Shown here piece after piece: positions 4,967-9,982 of a DNA stretch of 9,982 nt. The stretch comes from Phormidesmis priestleyi (GTDB lineage: Bacteria > Cyanobacteriota > Cyanobacteriia > Phormidesmidales > Phormidesmidaceae). The notes under the pieces are model-generated. The model was not told where the DNA came from, ran no database searches, and was given only the letters and a program-made list of their open reading frames with translations. Within the stretch, counting starts at the first letter, position 1. Every line of letters starts with the position of its first letter. The translations under genes were made by a program, and so were the position numbers. The stretch spans positions 1 to 9,982 of the forward strand of contig QBMP01000162.1 of the NCBI GenBank assembly GCA_003242115.1. Reading direction: 5' to 3'.

Positions 4967-6844
4967 ATGTTACCCGATTTTAGCGGGCTGCGGCAGCAAT
5001 CCAGTGATAGAGCCGATCTACGTTCTCTAGAACACACATCAGACAGCCATCTCAGCCCATCGCAGAGTTCCAAACAATTTGACACAAAGCGCGATGGCGA
5101 AGCCTGCCGAGGGAATCGCACCGCTTCCACCACGAAGAAGCGATCCACACCTCTCTTCATTTACGTTGAGGAAACACTCAACGAATTCCTCGACCTCTGG
5201 CCCCACCGCTTCGACTACCTCTACGCTTCTCATCCCGACCCCGGTACCAAACCCGACTGGAAAACTGAAACCAGCCATCCCCTCTCTGACCGGATTATCA
5301 ATCAGGCCACTTACCTCTATGGCGTTCGCCTCGGCCCCAAAACTGCCTATGGCCTCCTCGACATCGACTGGGGCAGTCCCTATCATCCTCGCCGCGACCC
5401 GCTCGCCCTCGACCGCATCTGCGAAGCGCTTGAACCGCTGGGCCTCGTTGACCATATCTCTATAACTAGCTCAGATAGCGAAGGGCTACACATCTACCTG
5501 CCCTTCGATAAACCCTTACCCTCCTGGCAGCTCGCGATCGCCATTGCGACCCTACTAGAGAACGCAGGTTTCAAAATCATCCCTGGCTGGCTAGAGGTCT
5601 TTCCTAACCGCAAACCCTTCTCGCCTGACGGTAGCTACAGCCTGTTCAATGGCCACCGCCTACCCCTTCAGCAAGGCTCCTACCTACTTAACAATGACTT
5701 ACAGCCTATTGCCAGCTCTCATCAAGCGTTCGTCCGTCAGTGGCAGCGCGCGGCAGCGCATAACGATATCGCTGTCCCCGTCTTAGAGCAAACTATCCGC
5801 CAAGCGAAACGCCAAGCCTACCGGGTCACGGGTAAAGCTCAGAAATTCCTTAACGATTTAAATGCTGAGATAGAACCGGGCTGGTCTGGCCCTGGCCAAA
5901 CAAATCACATTCTGGGTCGCATCACGATGCGCTCTTACATCTTCGGCCATATCATCGGCGCTGAAGCTCCGCTAAACGGCAAAGCACTCGTAGATGACAT
6001 CGTAAAGGTAGCAAAAGCGCTACCGGGGTTTGAGGACTATTGTGGTCATCAAAAAGACATAGAAAGAAAAGCGAAGGAATGGGCACAGTCAATTGAGACT
6101 AAAGATCGCTACTTTCCCTATGCCACTGGCAAAGCATTCAAAGCGAAACAAGGGCCAACTTGGAACGAACAGCAAGCCGCTGAAGCTCGTGAGCACATTC
6201 AACAAGTCATTGTCGAACTCTGTCAGCAGGGCACCTTCCCAGACGGCATCACACCCCGCTTTAACCTACTCTGCTCATGCCACATCTCAGGGGAGACGCT
6301 GTATCGCAATAAAGACCTCTGGCATCCCGTTCACATCAGTGAGCAGCAAAGGCAGGCTATGAAATCCCCCCCGAACCCCCCAATCCTTCAGCTAGGAGAA
6401 GAGGCTGCTTGCGCTGTGGGCGCAGAAGCCTCTCCAAAAGACACAAGCTTATTAGGGGGCAATGGCCGTAATAAGCCATCTGGCAAGGGTTCTGGTGAGC
6501 TGACTGGCTCAGAAAGTAGTCAAAAGCAGGTAGTAGGCCGTAATAGACCATCTGACGCAGCTTTCAGCCCAATAGAAGCAGAACAAAACAGTCAGCCGGT
6601 TGAAAGGACACAACCACCTGAGCAGCTTTCCTTAAACATTCAGTGGGCGCTACAGGTTGCTAATAGCAAGCATCGCGAACAAGTAGAGGCTAATCAGAAG
6701 CAGTTTCAGATAGAGAAGCGGCTGCGCTCTCAAGCTGAGTATGTGACACAGTTGCACGAGTGGGTAGCCTCAGGCGATCCGATCCTAATCGCTGAGGCTG
6801 AACGGCAACTTGATAGGATGGCGCGGGCTTCTGGATCGAGCTAA
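4967..6844 (+). CDS. Plasmid replication protein with AEP-type primase domain, 625 aa
   Basis: This is the likely replication initiator/primase. About residues 62-240 fit the archaeo-eukaryotic primase fold: LLDID with metal-binding Asp132 and Asp134, SEGLHIYLPF with His175 (the S/G-x-H motif), LEVFPN with Glu210, and NGHRLPL with Arg231. The spacing resembles plasmid and TOTE-type primases. Residues 310-375 look like a helical primase C-terminal region, and 430-455 (FNLLCSCHISGETLYRNKDLWHP) like a helix-turn-helix. Residues 467-550 form a Pro/Gly/Ser-rich insert-like linker, and 555-620 are helical and perhaps coiled-coil. No Walker A helicase is fused, so it would need a helicase from the host or another plasmid gene. 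The ATG at 4967 lacks a clear Shine-Dalgarno; the first 60 residues are low-complexity, so the true start could differ. Rep assignment is supported by motifs and by the CopG-like gene upstream. Confidence 0.75.
   Translation: MLPDFSGLRQQSSDRADLRSLEHTSDSHLSPSQSSKQFDTKRDGEACRGNRTASTTKKRSTPLFIYVEETLNEFLDLWPHRFDYLYASHPDPGTKPDWKTETSHPLSDRIINQATYLYGVRLGPKTAYGLLDIDWGSPYHPRRDPLALDRICEALEPLGLVDHISITSSDSEGLHIYLPFDKPLPSWQLAIAIATLLENAGFKIIPGWLEVFPNRKPFSPDGSYSLFNGHRLPLQQGSYLLNNDLQPIASSHQAFVRQWQRAAAHNDIAVPVLEQTIRQAKRQAYRVTGKAQKFLNDLNAEIEPGWSGPGQTNHILGRITMRSYIFGHIIGAEAPLNGKALVDDIVKVAKALPGFEDYCGHQKDIERKAKEWAQSIETKDRYFPYATGKAFKAKQGPTWNEQQAAEAREHIQQVIVELCQQGTFPDGITPRFNLLCSCHISGETLYRNKDLWHPVHISEQQRQAMKSPPNPPILQLGEEAACAVGAEASPKDTSLLGGNGRNKPSGKGSGELTGSESSQKQVVGRNRPSDAAFSPIEAEQNSQPVERTQPPEQLSLNIQWALQVANSKHREQVEANQKQFQIEKRLRSQAEYVTQLHEWVASGDPILIAEAERQLDRMARASGSS
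6400..6433 (+). repeat. GC-rich hairpin inside rep
   Basis: AGAGGCT (6400-6406) pairs with AGCCTCT (6427-6433), and TGCGC (6410-6414) with GCGCA (6420-6424) around a TGTGG loop. It lies in the region encoding the rep linker. C-rich DNA at 6366-6381 and a G run at 6455-6459 flank it, giving the look of a palindromic repeat inserted in frame. Confidence 0.45.
6464..6556 (+). repeat. 21-bp imperfect direct repeat inside rep
   Basis: GGCCGTAATAAGCCATCTGG starting at 6464 recurs from 6536 as GGCCGTAATAGACCATCTGA; 18 of 21 bases match. The offset is 72 bp (24 codons), so both copies are read in the same frame, as GRNKPSG and GRNRPSD. The surrounding protein is low-complexity. Confidence 0.5.
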
Positions 6845-6892
6845 GCGTATGCGTGAACAGTCGGTTTTCCTACAAAAACAGGAGCTACTCAC

Positions 6893-6912
6893 TAGCCGAA
6901 TTCGGCTATAAT
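6893..6912 (+). promoter_or_regulatory. parDE promoter -10 box overlapping a 16-bp palindrome
   Basis: TAGCCGAATTCGGCTA (6893-6908) is a perfect palindrome. A consensus -10 hexamer TATAAT (6907-6912) overlaps its right end, and no good -35 hexamer is seen. Transcription would begin near 6919, which is the A of the parD ATG, so the mRNA may be leaderless. ParD antitoxins repress their own operons, so the palindrome is a natural operator. Confidence 0.6.
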
Positions 6913-6918
6913 TGGCCC

Positions 6919-7239
6919 ATGCAAACTACTTCAGTCAAAATTTCTCTGAGTCCTCAATCCACTGCTTTTGTTCAGCAGGCGATCGCGGCTGGGAAAACGG
7001 CTGATGATGTGGTGAATCAGGCCATCGAGGTCTTACAGAATTTGCAGGCAACGCAGCTATCGTGGCTACAGACCGAAATTATCGAAAAAGGTGAAGGCAG
7101 CGGAATAGTAGCCACTGATATCAACCTAGAAACAGAAGCCGGTAGGAATGCTTTCTGGGCTGACATAGACAGCCTTTCTGCTGAAAAACTGAAGGCAGGG
7201 CTAATCGACCGCGATAGTATCGCGTTGCCTCTTGCTTAA
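6919..7239 (+). CDS. parD: ParD-like antitoxin, 106 aa
   Basis: This is the antitoxin of a type II module, with the toxin gene overlapping its 3' end by 8 nt. The N-terminal segment TSVKISLSPQST (4-15) is the DNA-binding strand, and AFVQQAIAAGKTADDVVNQAIEVLQNLQ (16-43) are the two helices of a ribbon-helix-helix domain typical of ParD/CopG antitoxins. The C-terminal half is acidic and probably wraps the toxin. It is longer than the roughly 80 aa usual for ParD, through extra residues after about 80. The ATG at 6919 is chosen; a GTG at 6853 gives a longer frame, but that extension translates the promoter and palindrome. Autoregulation by the antitoxin or toxin-antitoxin complex through the palindrome just upstream is expected for the family. 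Confidence 0.8.
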   Translation: MQTTSVKISLSPQSTAFVQQAIAAGKTADDVVNQAIEVLQNLQATQLSWLQTEIIEKGEGSGIVATDINLETEAGRNAFWADIDSLSAEKLKAGLIDRDSIALPLA

Positions 7240-7537
7240 ATTATCGCTCACTCAACAAGCTCGCTCTGATTTAGCAGACATTCAAGCCTTTACCATTGAG
7301 CGGTTCGGGTTAGAACAGTGGCCTATTTATCAGAAGCGGATTAACGATGCTTTGCTACGTCTGCGAAGCTCTCCCATGATTGGGAAACAGGTTGAGGGAT
7401 TACCAGCAACCTATCGTCGATACCATTTAGGCAGGCCGAAAGGGGCACACCTAGTTTATTACAAAACTGATGCTAGTGAGCTGCTGATTCTGCGTGTCGT
7501 TCACGATAGCCGCGATCAGTCGGGCATCACTTGGTAG
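7232..7537 (+). CDS. parE: ParE/RelE-superfamily toxin, 101 aa
   Basis: Length and sequence fit the ParE branch of the RelE/ParE toxins: LSLTQQARSDLADIQAFT at the N-terminus (4-21), FGLEQWPIYQKRINDALLRLRSSPMIGK forming the helical pair (25-52), then strands with YRRYHLGRPKGAHLVYYK (61-78) and ELLILRVVHDSRD (83-95). Characterised ParE toxins poison DNA gyrase, while RelE members cleave mRNA at the ribosome; the gyrase-type ending LRVVHDSRD favours ParE. The start is TTG at 7232, overlapping the parD stop, which links toxin output to antitoxin translation. It converges with the RHH gene at 7557, with 19 bp between stop codons. Confidence 0.85.
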   Translation: MLKLSLTQQARSDLADIQAFTIERFGLEQWPIYQKRINDALLRLRSSPMIGKQVEGLPATYRRYHLGRPKGAHLVYYKTDASELLILRVVHDSRDQSGITW

Positions 7538-7556
7538 CAGTAGCCTCGTGTGAACT

Positions 7557-7835
7557 CTAAAAAACGGGTGGCTTACCGTGACTTGCTAGCAGCATGTTCA
7601 GAGCTTGTGCGATCGCGGCCTCCTGGCTGATGTCTAAATCAATCGCCAACTTCTTTAGCTCTTTAGCGGCGGCTGGATCGAAGTAACCGCCGACAAAGCT
7701 TTTCCCTTTCCTACTGGGTGGACGCTTTTTTGTACTGCTCAGCGCGAGCACGGACTGCTCTTTTGATTCTGGCAGACTAGCCGGTGTCGAGGGTGCTACT
7801 GCATCAATCAAGGATTTTTTCTTCGGTGCTGCCAT
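7557..7835 (-). CDS. RHH partition partner of ParA (ParG/ParB-like), 92 aa
   Basis: The first 45 residues are a Lys/Ser/Pro-rich, probably disordered arm (KKRPPSRKGK at about 36-45). A ribbon-helix-helix follows: strand SFVGGYF (46-52), helix PAAAKELKKLAIDL (54-67), helix SQEAAIAQALNMLLASHG (70-87). A mobile basic arm plus RHH is the layout of small plasmid partition proteins such as ParG, and the GYFDP motif is common in RHH partners of ParA. It lies 74 bp downstream of parA on the same strand. The arm would stimulate ParA ATP hydrolysis and the RHH would bind the centromere and repress the operon, by analogy. No good Shine-Dalgarno precedes the ATG; a short hairpin sits there instead. Confidence 0.75.
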   Translation of the reverse strand: MAAPKKKSLIDAVAPSTPASLPESKEQSVLALSSTKKRPPSRKGKSFVGGYFDPAAAKELKKLAIDLDISQEAAIAQALNMLLASHGKPPVF

Positions 7836-7840
7836 GTTTC

Positions 7841-7855
7841 AAAGTTTTTAACTTT
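7841..7855 (-). repeat. Short hairpin just before the RHH partner start
   Basis: AAAGTT (7841-7846) and AACTTT (7850-7855) form a 6-bp stem with a TTT loop, only 5 nt upstream of the ATG of the ParA partner gene. It occupies the place of a ribosome site and could modulate its translation. Confidence 0.35.
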
Positions 7856-7891
7856 AATAGTTTAATCATTTTATATCTTGGTGTTTTATAT

Positions 7892-7905
7892 GTTTACATG
7901 TAAAC
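7892..7905. promoter_or_regulatory. Perfect palindrome between parA and its RHH partner
   Basis: GTTTACATGTAAAC is a perfect 14-bp palindrome beginning 5 bp after the parA stop codon in the direction of transcription. It sits in an A/T-rich 74-bp gap before the RHH gene. It is a candidate operator or centromere site for the RHH partner. Confidence 0.5.
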
Positions 7906-7909
7906 GTGT

Positions 7910-8554
7910 TTATTTAACAGCATGTTTTGATGTTTTCTGAAGCCAAGTAACTAGCTTTTTGACTTCAGCACCAGCTTTTGATGATGGGTCGTATTCACTA
8001 GGAGATAGACCGGCAGTGAAGGCATGACTGTAAGCGATGCGCTGAGCCAGGGGCACCGGGCAAATATCCATGTGATAGCTAGCTATGATTGCCTGCTTTG
8101 CTTCTGTGGCCGCTGCTGCATGAGGGGCCGCGTTAATCACAACGTAAGAGCTATCCAGTTTTTTGGCGATCGCAATGAGGTCTTTTGTGAATTCAAGCGC
8201 AGCGACATCAGCTAGCCCAGGTCTAGCGGGTGCCAGAATTACATCAGCAACTCTAGCCGCTGCGAGCGATGCCGAATCGCTATGAGGGGGTGTATCAATA
8301 ATTAGAAAATCCGCTTCGGCTTCATTAGCTCGCTCAACGATACCGGGTAGCTGATGTGCTTGCGCAGGTATTACACCCGGTTCTTTATCATCGCGTTGCT
8401 GGTGCCACCGGCTAGCGCTGCCCTGTGGATCGAGATCTATCAACAGGCCACTGAGCTTCCGACGATGCAGTTCACCTGCTATCGCAGTGCTGAGCGTCGT
8501 TTTACCTGAACCGCCCTTATTTGAAAGCAAGCAAACTATTAAAATATTTTTCAT
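7910..8554 (-). CDS. parA: ParA-family partition ATPase, 214 aa
   Basis: This is a deviant-Walker ATPase that moves plasmid copies over the nucleoid. The Walker A is KGGSGKTT (13-20) with the signature lysine Lys13 and catalytic-site Lys18. The Walker A' is DLDPQGSA (40-47), and the Walker B is FLIIDTPP (83-90). Absence of an N-terminal DNA-binding domain and the length near 210 aa place it with the small type Ib ParA proteins, which pair with RHH partners; the gene at 7557 is just such a partner. The ATG at 8552-8554 directly precedes the first strand (KNILIVCLLSNKGG) and no ribosome site is seen. An inverted repeat stands 36 bp upstream and may serve control or partition. Confidence 0.9.
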   Translation of the reverse strand: MKNILIVCLLSNKGGSGKTTLSTAIAGELHRRKLSGLLIDLDPQGSASRWHQQRDDKEPGVIPAQAHQLPGIVERANEAEADFLIIDTPPHSDSASLAAARVADVILAPARPGLADVAALEFTKDLIAIAKKLDSSYVVINAAPHAAAATEAKQAIIASYHMDICPVPLAQRIAYSHAFTAGLSPSEYDPSSKAGAEVKKLVTWLQKTSKHAVK

Positions 8555-8589
8555 GTTTGTATGCTGTATTTTTTAGTTATTGAAAACAA

Positions 8590-8629
8590 AATATGTTGAG
8601 TAATTTTCATTCAATATTGCCAACATATT
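8590..8629. repeat. Inverted repeat upstream of parA
   Basis: AATATGTTG (8590-8598) and CAACATATT (8621-8629) are perfect 9-bp arms 22 bp apart. The smaller palindrome CAATATTG (8612-8619) lies between them. The element is A/T-rich and immediately upstream of parA, so it is a candidate operator or parS/centromere-like site. Confidence 0.5.
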
Positions 8630-8680
8630 ACGGTGAAAGCGGTACGCTGACTCAGGTTTTCATCGCTATGTCTTCTTGAT

Positions 8681-8696
8681 GAGATATCGGTATCTC
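8681..8696. terminator. Short hairpin between the split gene and parA
   Basis: GAGATA (8681-8686) and TATCTC (8691-8696) pair around a TCGG tetraloop, 17 bp after the end of the minus-strand split gene. There is no T run on either strand, so termination is only a possibility. Confidence 0.3.
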
Positions 8697-8712
8697 GACT
8701 ATTGTGTAGGTG

Positions 8713-8946
8713 TCAGCCAGATGAAGGAGTGAGATCCAGGCAGTCTATTCTTAGATCTAAGTAGCTCAGATTGTCCAGCTCAAGCCAGTGCATCAGACTA
8801 CCGGTTGGATAGGTATCGTCTTGAATGAAGCTAGAAACCGCTTGGTGGTACTGGCGCTTTGTGGTGGTCGATGCTTCAATTCGGGGCCAGTCTCGTTGGA
8901 AGTTCTCCATCACCTCGTCGTCTATCTCATTCCTGAACGTGGTCAC
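8713..8946 (-). CDS. C-terminal fragment of the split hypothetical gene, 77 aa
   Basis: The frame opens with GTG 18 nt after the first base of the TAG that ends the upstream half. The TAGGAG around that stop could serve as a distant ribosome site (12 nt between GGAG and GTG), so reinitiation is conceivable. The product is acidic and soluble, with ASTTTKRQYHQAVSSF (about 25-40) and a closing LSYLDLRIDCLDLTP (about 60-74). No known motif was found. It is more likely the tail of the gene above than an independent gene. Confidence 0.45.
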   Translation of the reverse strand: MTTFRNEIDDEVMENFQRDWPRIEASTTTKRQYHQAVSSFIQDDTYPTGSLMHWLELDNLSYLDLRIDCLDLTPSSG

Positions 8947-8961
8947 GCTGCCGCTACGCTC

Positions 8962-9297
8962 CTAAATCGCAAAGAAAAAGTAATCGCGGCTCTCTAACAT
9001 CGTTTTGAGTACTGCCTGAACCAGCGGATTACTTGGATTCACCAGGGCGTGATACGTCTTAAACCCATAAAACTCAAATGCGAAATGTACCACTTCAAAC
9101 TCGCTGCTACCGTACAGCGAGTGACCAAAGCTGAAGCCGAGGCTTAAGGATGCTTCCGGAATGGCTTCACCAGAGCGCAGCGCTAGGAATCCACTCTTTT
9201 TCTTATCTACTTCGACCAGCCCTAGTCCGCAGCAAGGCGTCTCAGCCGCAATCAACGCTTGTATGAATGAGCGGTTTACTGTCAAAGCAGGCAGCAT
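8962..9297 (-). CDS. N-terminal fragment of the split hypothetical gene, 111 aa
   Basis: From ATG 9297 the product begins MLPALTVNRSFIQALIAAE and ends abruptly in the strand-like YFFFAI at the TAG. It contains SGFLALRSGEAIPEA and the aromatic-rich FEVVHFAFEFYGFKTYHALVNPSNPLVQAVL; it looks like a folded alpha/beta protein with no membrane segment and no signal peptide. Function is unknown. Ending inside a hydrophobic strand argues that the natural C-terminus lies further on, in the fragment at 8713-8946. Confidence 0.55.
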   Translation of the reverse strand: MLPALTVNRSFIQALIAAETPCCGLGLVEVDKKKSGFLALRSGEAIPEASLSLGFSFGHSLYGSSEFEVVHFAFEFYGFKTYHALVNPSNPLVQAVLKTMLESRDYFFFAI

Positions 9298-9589
9298 AGA
9301 ATAATTTTCACCTATCGTGATGGCCTGGACGGGGCCGAAAAGATGGTCACATCGTAACTTGAATATGAGCAAGGCTTACAGCTCCTTCTAGAGGTGTCGT
9401 AATCTTTTCGCCTGAGATTGGCCTATGGTTACCTAAGCCAGGGTGCCAAGCAAGAAAGCCATCGAAATTGGTACAGTCATCAAGCAACTCAGGGTATTAG
9501 GATAGACCTTGACCTAAAGAAGCTAAATCTGAGTGCCTGCTAAAGAGCCGCTCGGTAAACCCAAATGACCTTGGAAAAAGCGAAATGAA
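9298..9589. other. Region without an intact gene; possible decayed minus-strand frame
   Basis: No intact gene is supported. On the minus strand, 9631 to 9347 stays open for 94 sense codons apart from one TAA (9497-9499). The part after the TAA reads plausibly (for example NFDGFLAWHPGLG) and ends with TGA at 9347-9349, but it has no good start. The part before it overlaps the zinc-finger gene antisense. The stretch may hold a gene remnant or be open by chance. Confidence 0.3.
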
Positions 9590-9778
9590 ATGGGAAGGAT
9601 CAATCGAAGCATTAAGTTCGTTTGCTGTCATTGCTCAAAACCGTATACTCGCAGTCCTTCGCTGGCAATCGGTTCAAAGTATTGCAGTAGACTCTGCATG
9701 TCTCTTTATAAAACTAAGCAACGGATAAAACGGCGTAACCATAAGCCAGTAGTGACTCCGACCCTAAAGCAGGAATAG
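9590..9778 (+). CDS. Small four-cysteine zinc-finger-like protein, 62 aa
   Basis: The product has Cys12-x2-Cys15 and Cys32-x3-Cys36 in the context FVCCHCSKPYTRSPS ... KYCSRLC, a layout typical of small treble-clef/zinc-ribbon fingers such as those at the N-terminus of phage HNH endonucleases (CxxC...YCSxxC). The rest is strongly basic (KTKQRIKRRNHK, 41-52), suggesting nucleic-acid binding. No HNH nuclease residues follow before the stop, so this is either a stand-alone finger or a truncated relative. The ATG at 9590 has only a weak purine-rich stretch upstream; Cys13 adds a fifth cysteine. It is isolated, with no gene close by on the same strand. Confidence 0.5.
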   Translation: MGRINRSIKFVCCHCSKPYTRSPSLAIGSKYCSRLCMSLYKTKQRIKRRNHKPVVTPTLKQE

Positions 9779-9982
9779 AACCGCCACTGAAACGCTCCCC
9801 ATTTTTGAGCGATCGCGAATCTGTAAGGGTACAGCGGGTGGCAATCGCATTCTCGGAGGCGTCTCAAGCCCAAAATAAATTACATTATTTGGGTTACGCT
9901 AAAAGGCCGACTAAAAGCTGAGAATAGGCTAACACTAAGGCTCACGCGCGATCACTTGGCGGATGCCATCTAAACTCTATCC
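9779..9982. other. Window end, no gene seen
   Basis: A HIP1 octamer lies at 9809-9816. CGCTC (9793-9797) and GAGCG (9807-9811) make a weak stem after the zinc-finger gene. CCCAAA (9869-9874) and TTTGGG (9888-9893) form another 6-bp inverted repeat around A/T-rich DNA. No open frame with a credible start was found here. Confidence 0.35.

Larger units (their letters stand above)
8713..9297 (-). pseudogene. Hypothetical gene interrupted by one in-frame TAG
   Basis: The minus-strand frame from ATG 9295-9297 to TGA 8713-8715 is broken only by a single TAG at 8962-8964; both halves lie in exactly the same frame. Without that codon it would encode 194 residues with a continuous protein-like composition. 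AGGTG lies about 10 nt before the ATG; an upstream TTG at 9370-9372 would add 25 residues. The second half (VTTFRNEIDDEVM and on) has no good start of its own. Family not firmly recognised; I have an impression of similar uncharacterised cyanobacterial proteins but cannot verify it. Alternatives are two separate genes, suppression of the amber codon, or a sequencing error. Confidence 0.55.

Noticed and set aside
5039..5465. Long open frames on both strands inside rep (about 130 codons each)
   Set aside because: They lie within the primase domain whose motifs are clear; high codon bias in rep opens the other frames.
6853..6918. GTG-started N-terminal extension of ParD by 22 residues
   Set aside because: The extension translates the palindrome and -10 box, and the RHH fold starts right after the ATG at 6919.
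8281..8293. G-rich word in parA considered as part of a repeat family with the GGGGTT copies
   Set aside because: It is coding sequence for the Walker B region (IDTPP) and does not share the repeat beyond a G run.
9497..9631. HSDLASLGQ in a minus-strand frame, reminiscent of the C-terminus of tyrosine recombinases
   Set aside because: The match is a few residues only; the catalytic Arg, His and Tyr context is absent and the frame stops at once.
1..9982. Search for CRISPR repeats, tRNA genes, transposase DDE motifs and terminal inverted repeats of insertion sequences
   Set aside because: No regularly spaced 25-40 bp repeats, cloverleaf-like arms, or transposase were recognised in either strand by eye.

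Overview
The window looks like part, or possibly all, of a cyanobacterial plasmid. At least nine copies of the octamer GCGATCGC (HIP1, a highly over-represented word in many cyanobacterial genomes) are visible, at about 498, 1087, 1387, 1536, 5534, 6979, 7609, 8166 and 9809; well under one would be expected by chance. Gene content is that of plasmid maintenance: a replication primase with an upstream CopG-like regulator, an actin-type partition pair, a ParA-type partition pair and a ParDE toxin-antitoxin module. No rRNA, tRNA, CRISPR array, intact insertion sequence or metabolic gene is seen. Genus cannot be fixed from the sequence alone.

Layout. (1) 94-264: cluster of GTTGTGA motifs, three of them at an exact 11-bp period, overlapping the 3' end of the first gene. 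(2) 258-2708, minus strand: a tight cluster read as orf40 - orf62 - one-TM protein - three-TM protein - membrane-anchored P-loop ATPase; the last genes are 5 bp apart and then overlap by 4 bp, so they are very likely co-translated. Function is unknown; this is the most likely undescribed system here. (3) 2943-4285, minus strand: parM-like actin ATPase followed 8 bp later by a ribbon-helix-helix (RHH) ParR-like partner. (4) 4286-4570: divergent control region with several inverted repeats. (5) 4571-6844, plus strand: CopG-like RHH regulator, then a 625-aa replication protein with archaeo-eukaryotic-primase motifs. (6) 6893-7537, plus strand: palindromic operator/promoter and parD-parE. (7) 7557-8554, minus strand: parA and an RHH partner. 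(8) 8713-9297, minus strand: one conserved-looking gene split by a single in-frame amber codon. (9) 9590-9778, plus strand: a small four-cysteine zinc-finger-like protein.

How it fits together. The primase-like Rep probably starts plasmid replication, with the RHH protein just upstream as the candidate copy-number/autoregulator through the AAAGTGCG dyad next to its own start. Segregation appears doubly secured, by a filament-forming ParM system and a ParA/RHH system, and ParDE provides post-segregational stabilisation. The membrane ATPase cluster downstream of parMR could be a small DNA-transport or anchoring apparatus, but nothing in the sequence proves this. All functions are inferred from motifs read by eye; no database search was possible.
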